Origin: Candidatus Poseidoniaceae archaeon
GTDB lineage: Archaea; Thermoplasmatota; Poseidoniia; Poseidoniales; Poseidoniaceae
Direction of reading: 5' to 3'
DNA: 5,173 nucleotides
Assembly: GCA_013329865.1 (NCBI GenBank)
Contig: DUJJ01000204.1
Location: 1-5,173, forward strand
In this document: piece by piece, positions 1 through 5,173 of the stretch
Numbering within the stretch: the first letter of the stretch is position 1
Layout: every line of letters starts with the position of its first letter
Translations under genes and position numbers: made by a program
Notes under the pieces: generated by a model
What the model was told of the DNA's origin: nothing
What the model saw: only the letters and a program-made list of their open reading frames with translations
Database searches by the model: none

Positions 1-419
1 AGGATTTTGATTGCGTGGGCGATTATGATGAGGTTATGGATAGTCGAGAAATAGATATTCATAGATTGTCAGAATTATTTGAATGTGAATCCAATAAGAA
101 GGTTATCATCGATGGCCATTTGTCCCACTTTTTAGCGGTCGACGGAATAGTTGTCCTACGTTGTCAACCAGATATACTTAGGCAACGGTTAACGGTGAGA
201 GATTATTCAGCGGCCAAGATTAACTCAAATGTGGAATGGGAGTTGGTCGCCGGAACCTGGGCAGAGATAATTGAATTTGAGATTGACCAACCAATACTTG
301 AGTTGGACGGTGGACAATTAACTCCTGAGCAGATTGCTAACGCAATTACACAGTGGGTAAAAGAAGGACTACCGTCAACCGATTTGCCAGCATCAATAGA
401 TTGGTTAGAAAACTCTTAA
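1..419 (+). CDS. AK6/Fap7-type adenylate kinase family protein, C-terminal part (5' partial)
   Basis: This is the last 138 codons of a nucleoside monophosphate kinase of the archaeal/eukaryotic AK6 (Fap7, hCINAP) family. Members interconvert adenine nucleotides and, in the characterised homologues, help late small-subunit rRNA maturation in the cytoplasm. The frame is open to the window edge (first full codon at base 3), so the GTG at 15 is only an internal codon. Visible family landmarks in order are a DYDEVMDSREIDI segment, the core strand and helix VIIDGHLSHFL (about bases 105-134), the strand VVLRCQPDILRQRL, and the LID-type segment RDYSAAKINSNVE (bases 198-236). The Walker A P-loop and roughly 40 residues are missing because they lie upstream; nothing suggests a broken gene. 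It ends with TAA 64 bases before the next ATG, on the same strand, so co-transcription is plausible. The family call is strong; whether the main job is kinase or ribosome assembly cannot be seen here. Confidence 0.9.
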   Translation, partial: DFDCVGDYDEVMDSREIDIHRLSELFECESNKKVIIDGHLSHFLAVDGIVVLRCQPDILRQRLTVRDYSAAKINSNVEWELVAGTWAEIIEFEIDQPILELDGGQLTPEQIANAITQWVKEGLPSTDLPASIDWLENS

Positions 420-457
420 TCCACTCAGTTAGGAGCCGCAACAATCAATCCCCTAGT

Positions 458-473
458 TGACTTCCCACAGTCA
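458..473 (+). other. Small inverted repeat upstream of the phosphatidyltransferase start
   Basis: TGACT (458-462) and AGTCA (469-473) can pair around a six-base loop, TCCCAC. The 3' arm runs into AGGT (473-476), the only Shine-Dalgarno-like bases before ATG 484. A five-pair stem is weak and can easily arise by chance, so a role in translation control or protein binding is only a possibility. Confidence 0.2.
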
Positions 474-483
474 GGTAAGAACC

Positions 484-1194
484 ATGGCACTTGAAAAGTT
501 TAGAAATATTTGGGAGCGAACGTTAACGCCAATTGTCGAGTCGATGTCATGGATGAGTCCTGCAACAATTACTTGGCTAGCACTTCCTATCGGGGTTCTG
601 GGTGGCCTGTCAGTATACTTAGCAACCGAGGATAGTCTTGGTGTCACAATGCTGATTGGCGGTGGTCTATTGATCACCTTGGCAATGGCTTTCGATGGCT
701 TGGACGGGCCTGTTGCTCGAGCGACGGGCAGAGTAACTAGGTGGGGCGATTATCTAGATCACACATTCGATCGTTTACTTGATGCGGTTTGGATAATCTG
801 TATTTCAGCGTCGGTGTTTGTTAATGACGTTGTATTAGGCCTGTCTGCGGCATGGTTTACCTTACTTGGCTCCTACATGGGGACACAAGCACAGGCAGTT
901 GCAGGAACAAGGAACTATCGCGGATTCTCTCGGGCCGACCGTACTATTCTCAGCATTGTTGCGATATTTATGATGGGAATACTACTCCACTTTGACAACT
1001 ATTCCTGGGGTACATATCCCGGAATTTTTGATCATATCGAAATAAACCCACTGAGCATTGTCGTTTTTGTCTCCGCATTGGGCGGCATTTGGACATTCTT
1101 GATTAGATTTATTCAAGCGAGTAAACAAATCAAACAAATTGATGTTGAAGACCCTCTTCCACAGCCAAACTCTCCCAAAGGTGAGTCTGATTGA
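484..1194 (+). CDS. CDP-alcohol phosphatidyltransferase (candidate archaetidylinositol-phosphate synthase type)
   Basis: A 236-residue integral membrane enzyme that should transfer a phospho-lipid group from a CDP-activated archaeal lipid to a polar alcohol, releasing CMP. The family signature D-x2-DG-x2-AR-x8-G-x3-D-x3-D is complete: D71, D74-G75, A78-R79, G88, D92 and D96, where the aspartates bind metal and act in catalysis. Hydrophobic segments lie at about 27-47, 52-70, 98-116, 118-130, 150-165 and 190-206, as expected for six helices. The segment SYMGTQAQAV followed by RADR (about 127-150) resembles haloarchaeal proteins often annotated PgsA or archaetidylinositol-phosphate synthase, which is the basis for the substrate guess. 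The acceptor alcohol cannot be read from the sequence. I chose ATG 484 because MALEKFR aligns with the remembered family start and AGGT lies 7 bases upstream. An in-frame TTG at 457 would add nine unconvincing residues. The tail after residue 215 is hydrophilic. Confidence 0.9.
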   Translation: MALEKFRNIWERTLTPIVESMSWMSPATITWLALPIGVLGGLSVYLATEDSLGVTMLIGGGLLITLAMAFDGLDGPVARATGRVTRWGDYLDHTFDRLLDAVWIICISASVFVNDVVLGLSAAWFTLLGSYMGTQAQAVAGTRNYRGFSRADRTILSIVAIFMMGILLHFDNYSWGTYPGIFDHIEINPLSIVVFVSALGGIWTFLIRFIQASKQIKQIDVEDPLPQPNSPKGESD

Positions 1195-1278
1195 GTGAGC
1201 AAAATTAGACTGCAAACAGGGTTGATTCATAGTTTAATCAGCGGTATACTCATAACGGTTGCACGCTAGAAAGGTTTG
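1195..1278 (+). promoter_or_regulatory. 84-base gap with possible archaeal promoter for the surface protein gene
   Basis: This is the longest non-coding gap in the window. TTTAAT at 1233-1238 is a TATA-like hexamer. A start site about 25 bases downstream would fall near 1260 and give a short leader. A second AT-rich candidate, GTATACT at 1244-1250, would instead give a nearly leaderless transcript. TGATT (1223-1227) and AATCA (1236-1240) form a small dyad that overlaps the first candidate. GAAAGGT just before the ATG gives only a weak and closely spaced Shine-Dalgarno match. No obvious terminator stem with a T-run follows the previous gene, so read-through from upstream is also possible. Confidence 0.25.
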
Positions 1279-1377
1279 ATGACGGAGAGTTCCAAGGCTT
1301 ATGATGGGAAAGCCATTGCTTCGCTACTAGTACTGTTGATGGCATTTTCATTGATGCCAATAACCAATGTTGCGGCA
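1279..1377 (+). other. Sec signal peptide of the surface protein
   Basis: Residues 1-33 have a polar start with K6 and K11, a hydrophobic core from A12 to I28 (AIASLLVLLMAFSLMPI), and a small-residue end VAA before E34. This fits cleavage by signal peptidase I after A33. There is no cysteine after the core, so it is not a lipoprotein. With the C-terminal helix it sets the topology: N-terminal modules outside, tail inside. Confidence 0.8.
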
Positions 1378-4300
1378 GAAGATACCGGTGATTTATTCCA
1401 CTTACAGGCTCAAGATATACATGCATCATTCGATAGTAGCACTGAACTAACAACGATTACTTGGCGTAACATTGACAGTCTTGAACAACCTAGTGCTTTG
1501 GACAACTTCTACGATGCTGAATATCATATTTATCGTCATACAGAAATGATTAACCAATCGAATATAGAGAATGCTACGTTGGTGCATTCCGTTGCCGCGT
1601 GCGACATAAATGATCCAGCTTTGAGCGCCTCGAAATACCTGTGTCTCGGTGGCGCTAATGGTTCTCATCAAGGCCACAGTTTCTCATACCTAGTAGACCC
1701 TGGAACCAATGATTCATTCTACTATGGTATAACCACAGTAATCACTACGCAAGACGGCACAGTATCAACTTATGACTCACTGATTGCCAACGAGTCATCG
1801 ACATACCATCCAGTTACTGAAATAACCACGCCGATTAGAACACCATATAACCTGATGGCATCATTCAATCCAACAACAAGCATCACATCCTTGTCGTGGG
1901 TTAATTATAACGATATTTTCTATGTTTTACCCGAGGAGGGACCAGATGCATATCAAACCCGAATTTGGGAATCGTCCCAGCCAATCACTCGCAATTCAGC
2001 GGCAGCGCTCTTTGCGTCAATGACACCAATTGCCCAAATAGCTACAGGAGTATCTAGTTATCAGATTACCATACCCGAAGATACGGACCGGCAAGTGTAT
2101 TATGCAGTGACATATCTAATGCCTAATTACTTTGGCCCCGGTCAAGATTATGAGGATATTAGACTACTCTCAAACAATGCGCTAGGAACTCCACTGATTG
2201 AAGATAATATGCCAGCGACACCGGTTACTTCGGTTAGTTCATACTTCTTCTCAAACACTCAAACCGGAAGCGGAACGACAACCATAACATGGGTAGATGT
2301 ATCAGGAGAAGATGGCGAATCGTATGCAGTGTATACCTCGGGGCAATCATTCAACAGCACAGACCAGTTTGGGGTTGAGCAAATTGCGCTGGTAGAGGAG
2401 GGCGAGTCAGAGGTTGACCATCAAGTGCCAGTTGGAAGGCTAGGAACCTCACATTATTGTGTCGTAGTCATAGATTCGAACGGAATATTTGATGAGGATA
2501 TCGAGGAATATTCCTGCACTTCAGTCTATGAAGACGCCTTTTACGATTGGGTTGCAGAGCCAACCAACGTTATGGCAACATTCATGGGGAACTCGCAGAC
2601 ACTGGTAACTTGGAACGACCAGTTAGGTGCTGAAGGTGAAAAATACCACATCTGGCGCGCAAATTTCCTTCATACCGGATCTCAGTTTACTGAACAGGCT
2701 GAAAACACGACAATCTTCTATCAGGGAACAGTCACCGACGGAATTGAGGAATTCACGGTAACAGTTCCGGAAGAGGTTGACCGCACCTCGTTTTATTTTG
2801 TCACTAGCGAGGCCCTCTATCAGCATTCAGCAGGCCCCTATCATTACACTCAATTAAACCAGAATTGGTTTGGGCCAGTTTATGAGGAAACCATAACCCC
2901 AGCCCTACCAAGAATAAGCACAATAGAGGTTGTAGGAGAAATCTCAATCATCACAATAGAATGGTATAACAACCAACAACTAGACGGCGAGAAATACTCA
3001 ATTTGGCAACATGAAGGAGACCCATTTGGTGAAGATGAAGACGAAGTCTCGATCGTAACTGAAGAGAATGGCTGGTCATTGTTCGACGGTGACATATATG
3101 ACACAGGGTCAATACTTACCGACTTCACGTTTAGCAAAACATACTCAATACCAAATGACGTTGAACGCAATACATGGTATGCAATTATCGTAGAAGATAT
3201 GTATGGCAATACCAATATCGAGGCATCACCAGGTCAGACCGGTAACTCGTTGAAGGTAAAAGAGGACACAATCCCTCCGACTGCTAGTTACGAAATATTT
3301 GATGGTGATGGCAATTTATACCTGAGCCCATCCTTGGTCGCTGGTAGTTACAGCATCAGATTATCAGTAAACGAAGAACTATTTACCATGCCAACTGTTG
3401 ATATTACTACCACTTCTGGTGGCAAGATAACCAATGCACCTAGGCAGATGCAGGTTTATGCAGATAACTTGCTAGACCCAACAAAAGGCCCAGAATACTA
3501 CCTCACCTTCGAAATTAGTAACACGGTGACTGCTGGAATGATTACTATCACGGCAGACATGATTGATGAAAGTTATAACAGCCAGCAACTAAGTTGGACA
3601 GACCGTAGTTTAGATGCACGGAGCCCCACACTGAATATCTATTCGCCCTCCTCAGATACTGATGGTGGTGGTGATGGTTCCAAGTCGAAATATCTCGCTC
3701 GAGAGACCATGACAATCAGTGCAGGCGCAGTTGACGATGTACAAATCTCGTTGATGCAATACAAATTTACTTACAACTATGGCTCTGCCAGCGGTTCATC
3801 AGTTGGTGCATGGCAAACCCCAGATAACTTGCAGGACTTGGAGGGTGATGGTAGTGCATTCATTTTCTCCGAGCAAATAAGTGCGGGAGATTTCAACAAC
3901 GGACGGCACGTTTTAACCGTGAGAGCTGTTGACTCCGCCGGCAATGAAGTTATCGAACAAGTAATATTCCTTGTCGATTTCTGCTACAATGACATTAATG
4001 GAACCACGATTTGTGAATATGTCCAGAGTCTAGAACCGCTGCCAGAACCAATCATCGTTGAACCATCATTTTCCGATCCACCATATGTTTTTGTCTGGGT
4101 TTCATCAGGGATAGCATTTATTTCGATTATACTGATGCTATTCGTCATTAGGGCAGGTATGCGTGGGCCAAAGAGGCGTAAGTCTGACGATGACTATGAT
4201 GACGACGACTGGATGTCTGAATTTATCGGAACTACCCAGCAAGTTGACTACGACTCACTCACTAATGTGACGCCAGTCGCTGATGCACCGGTTGCGCAAG

Positions 4301-4554
4301 AGGAAGAGCCAGAAGAGGAAGACCCATTTTCAGTCAACGTTGTACAACGTAAGAAAAGACGCACCAAATCAAAGCGGGAAACAGAGCCTGAACCTGAAGA
4401 AGATGATTCATTTTTCGGTTTAGATGATGATGAATTTGACGATGACGAGGAAGTCGATGAGGAAGTCAAACCTAAACGCAAGGTTGGTCGTCGTCCGGCA
4501 CCTAGAAATGCCCCTAAGCGTCGACCAACAAGGCGAAAGAAATCAGAGGATTGA
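1279..4554 (+). CDS. Large single-pass surface protein with five FN3-like and two Ig-like modules and a charged cytoplasmic tail
   Basis: A 1,091-residue protein of unknown function, predicted to be secreted by the general pathway and held in the membrane by one C-terminal helix. In order: signal peptide about 1-33; five fibronectin-III-like modules (about 45-165, 185-300, 320-415, 425-530, 545-650); two Ig-like beta modules (about 660-780 and 785-900, the latter with DSAGNEV at 885-891 typical of such folds); a short linker rich in proline and acid; a transmembrane helix at about 936-957; and a 134-residue cytoplasmic tail of acidic and basic blocks. The FN3-like call rests on the recurring early Trp (W62, W207, W338, W445, W562) and the later YxIW/YxIY and YYAVT-like strands. 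No enzymatic motif is visible. Six cysteines occur, all outside the cell and in three close pairs. Start: ATG 1279 is preferred; the adjacent TTG 1276 adds only one residue. Likely roles are adhesion, envelope structure or sensing. The architecture is well supported; the function is not. Confidence 0.85.
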   Translation: MTESSKAYDGKAIASLLVLLMAFSLMPITNVAAEDTGDLFHLQAQDIHASFDSSTELTTITWRNIDSLEQPSALDNFYDAEYHIYRHTEMINQSNIENATLVHSVAACDINDPALSASKYLCLGGANGSHQGHSFSYLVDPGTNDSFYYGITTVITTQDGTVSTYDSLIANESSTYHPVTEITTPIRTPYNLMASFNPTTSITSLSWVNYNDIFYVLPEEGPDAYQTRIWESSQPITRNSAAALFASMTPIAQIATGVSSYQITIPEDTDRQVYYAVTYLMPNYFGPGQDYEDIRLLSNNALGTPLIEDNMPATPVTSVSSYFFSNTQTGSGTTTITWVDVSGEDGESYAVYTSGQSFNSTDQFGVEQIALVEEGESEVDHQVPVGRLGTSHYCVVVIDSNGIFDEDIEEYSCTSVYEDAFYDWVAEPTNVMATFMGNSQTLVTWNDQLGAEGEKYHIWRANFLHTGSQFTEQAENTTIFYQGTVTDGIEEFTVTVPEEVDRTSFYFVTSEALYQHSAGPYHYTQLNQNWFGPVYEETITPALPRISTIEVVGEISIITIEWYNNQQLDGEKYSIWQHEGDPFGEDEDEVSIVTEENGWSLFDGDIYDTGSILTDFTFSKTYSIPNDVERNTWYAIIVEDMYGNTNIEASPGQTGNSLKVKEDTIPPTASYEIFDGDGNLYLSPSLVAGSYSIRLSVNEELFTMPTVDITTTSGGKITNAPRQMQVYADNLLDPTKGPEYYLTFEISNTVTAGMITITADMIDESYNSQQLSWTDRSLDARSPTLNIYSPSSDTDGGGDGSKSKYLARETMTISAGAVDDVQISLMQYKFTYNYGSASGSSVGAWQTPDNLQDLEGDGSAFIFSEQISAGDFNNGRHVLTVRAVDSAGNEVIEQVIFLVDFCYNDINGTTICEYVQSLEPLPEPIIVEPSFSDPPYVFVWVSSGIAFISIILMLFVIRAGMRGPKRRKSDDDYDDDDWMSEFIGTTQQVDYDSLTNVTPVADAPVAQEEEPEEEDPFSVNVVQRKKRRTKSKRETEPEPEEDDSFFGLDDDEFDDDEEVDEEVKPKRKVGRRPAPRNAPKRRPTRRKKSED
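1411..3228 (+). repeat. Five degenerate FN3-like protein modules
   Basis: The repeats are visible only at protein level; the DNA is not obviously repeated. Each module has a first strand ending in Trp (TTITW 62, SLSW 207, TITW 338, LVTW 445, ITIEW 562). Next comes a short acidic/Gly loop and a Tyr-centred strand (EYHIY 81-85, RIW 228-230, GESYAVY 346-352, GEKYHIW 453-459, GEKYSIW 570-576). A second paired strand follows (SFYYGITTV 146-154, QVYYAVT 272-278, SHYCVVV 391-397, TSFYFVT 503-509, NTWYAIIV 631-638). Trp-to-Trp spacing is 145, 131, 107 and 117 residues. Modules 3-5 resemble each other most; modules 1 and 2 carry longer insertions. The pattern matches fibronectin type III folds used for binding or as spacers. 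Confidence 0.75.
4084..4149 (+). other. C-terminal transmembrane anchor of the surface protein
   Basis: Residues about 936-957 form one uninterrupted hydrophobic stretch (YVFVWVSSGIAFISIILMLF and two more). It is followed at once by R958, R962 and KRRK at 965-968, the positive-inside signal that places the downstream tail in the cytoplasm. This is not an archaeosortase-type signal: the segment is followed by 134 further residues rather than by a short basic end. Confidence 0.85.
4150..4551 (+). other. Charge-patterned, probably disordered cytoplasmic tail
   Basis: Residues 958-1091 alternate in charge. Basic 962-968 is followed by acidic 970-977, then acidic 1008-1015, basic 1024-1033, acidic 1036-1062, and basic 1064-1088 with proline spacers. 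Short aromatic or hydrophobic patches (WMSEFIG, DPFSVNVV, SFFGL) sit beside the acidic runs. The composition is typical of intrinsic disorder. The binding partner is unknown. Confidence 0.75.
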
Positions 4555-4604
4555 GACGTCGGTCGATAGATATCTCAATTAGGGTATTTTCTATCACCTT
4601 GAAC

Positions 4605-5173
4605 ATGGCAGATGTTGACAACGCTGAGCAAGTATCAGAGCTAGCAATGGAATCAGTACTCGATGCACTCAATCCATTTAACAACAAACTGAATTGGTTA
4701 CTAGTCGCGTTACCCCTGGCGGTGTTATTCAATTTTCAGCATAATCTTACCATGGCGTTTTTGTTCTCGATGGTTGCAATTATGCCGTTAGCATTTCTAA
4801 TGGGCAAGGGTACTGAGGAGATTGCCCTTAGGACTGGCGAAGCAATTGGTGGTTTCTTAAATGCCACATTCGGAAATGCTGCAGAATTAATCATTGTTGG
4901 ATTGGCCATCTTTGCTGCATCAAAAGACCCAGAAATCGTCCAGACAATGGTAACAGTTACTCAGGCTTCACTTATTGGTTCAATCCTTGGGAATATGCTG
5001 CTCGTCTTGGGGCTGGCAATGGTTTGGGGGGGCCTGAAACACAAGGAACAGAGTTTCAACAGCGATGCAATTCAAATGAATGGAACTTTACTGTTGCTAG
5101 CCGTTGTGGCCTTTATTATCCCTAGCGCAGTTCATCACTCAGGCGGAACATTCAGTGATGTTGAAAACATTTC
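4605..5173 (+). CDS. cax: CAX-type calcium/proton antiporter, N-terminal part (3' partial)
   Basis: The first 189 residues of a membrane antiporter of the Ca2+/cation antiporter superfamily, CAX branch. It should export Ca2+ (or a related divalent cation) in exchange for protons. The diagnostic first alpha-repeat is clear: GGFLNATFGNAAELI (residues 82-96), with the GNxxE core at G90-N91-E94, preceded by GKGTEEIA (67-74). It is followed by SLIGSILGNMLLVLG (122-136) and by GGLKHKEQ (142-149), a stretch typical of CAX proteins. Hydrophobic segments lie at about 31-43, 48-66, 92-105, 121-141 and 160-176. Full members are about 350-450 residues, so over half, including the second alpha-repeat, lies beyond the window. 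ATG 4605 is chosen from protein similarity; no good Shine-Dalgarno precedes it. In-frame TTGs at 4599 and 4551 are possible but would add an unlikely basic leader. It starts 50 bases after the surface protein gene, so co-transcription is plausible. Confidence 0.92.
   Translation, partial: MADVDNAEQVSELAMESVLDALNPFNNKLNWLLVALPLAVLFNFQHNLTMAFLFSMVAIMPLAFLMGKGTEEIALRTGEAIGGFLNATFGNAAELIIVGLAIFAASKDPEIVQTMVTVTQASLIGSILGNMLLVLGLAMVWGGLKHKEQSFNSDAIQMNGTLLLLAVVAFIIPSAVHHSGGTFSDVENI

Noticed and set aside
457..483. TTG 457 as start of the phosphatidyltransferase
   Set aside because: The nine extra residues are polar and not family-like; the nearest purine run (AGGAG at 431-435) is too far upstream, while ATG 484 has AGGT at a good distance.
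982..1230. Minus-strand open frame spanning the end of the lipid enzyme gene and the gap
   Set aside because: It is mostly antisense to a conserved gene, has no family resemblance and has no start signal.
2880..3215. Minus-strand open frame of 111 codons
   Set aside because: It lies wholly inside the well-supported surface protein gene, has no recognisable domain and is Ser-rich by codon shadow.
4248..4481. Minus-strand serine-rich open frame of 77 codons
   Set aside because: It is the antisense of the Asp/Glu-rich tail (GAT/GAC/GAA/GAG read backwards as Ser codons) and shows no independent coding signal.
4084..4551. Archaeosortase/PGF-CTERM type anchoring signal
   Set aside because: There is no PGF or similar motif before the helix, and 134 residues follow it, unlike the short basic end of sorted proteins.
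4568..4575. AGATATCT palindrome in the gap before the antiporter
   Set aside because: Eight-base perfect palindromes are common by chance in AT-rich DNA, and no second copy was seen nearby.
4551..4604. TTG 4551 overlapping the TGA of the surface gene as a coupled start for the antiporter
   Set aside because: The frame is open, and GAGGA lies directly before it, but with no spacer; the 18 added residues are basic and atypical, and ATG 4605 gives a normal CAX N-terminus.
4514..4732. Minus-strand open frame across the surface protein/antiporter junction
   Set aside because: It is antisense to the start of the clearly recognisable CAX gene, and its Ser/Ala-rich composition is a shadow.

Overview
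This window looks archaeal, most likely from an uncultured marine euryarchaeon of the Poseidoniales (Marine Group II) or a close Thermoplasmatota relative. The evidence is a KTI12/Fap7-like adenylate kinase of the archaeal/eukaryotic AK6 type, a CDP-alcohol phosphatidyltransferase whose second half resembles the haloarchaeal enzymes (GTQAQAV ... RADR), moderately AT-rich DNA, weak Shine-Dalgarno sequences, and a large secreted protein with one C-terminal anchor and an acid/base-rich tail. The taxonomic placement is inferred from memory of protein families, not from a search.

There are four genes, all on the + strand and closely packed (gaps of about 64, 84 and 50 bases). (1) Bases 1-419 hold the C-terminal part of an AK6/Fap7-type adenylate kinase; its P-loop lies before the window. 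(2) Bases 484-1194 encode a complete CDP-alcohol phosphatidyltransferase with a perfect catalytic motif, probably making an archaeal phospholipid head group. (3) Bases 1279-4554 encode a 1,091-residue surface protein. It has a signal peptide, five fibronectin-III-like modules, two further Ig-like modules, one transmembrane helix and a cytoplasmic tail of alternating acidic and basic blocks. (4) Bases 4605-5173 hold the N-terminal third or so of a CAX-type Ca2+/H+ antiporter, which continues beyond the window.

Genes 1 and 2 look like a conserved housekeeping pair (ribosome maturation/nucleotide metabolism next to lipid synthesis). Genes 3 and 4 are both cell-envelope functions. Three of the four products act in or on the membrane, but nothing in the sequence proves that they work together. 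The least explained element is the surface protein: its modules, its paired cysteines, its lopsided distribution of glycosylation sequons and its charge-patterned tail. I saw no RNA genes, mobile elements, CRISPR arrays or clear terminators, and no gene-free stretch is longer than 84 bases.
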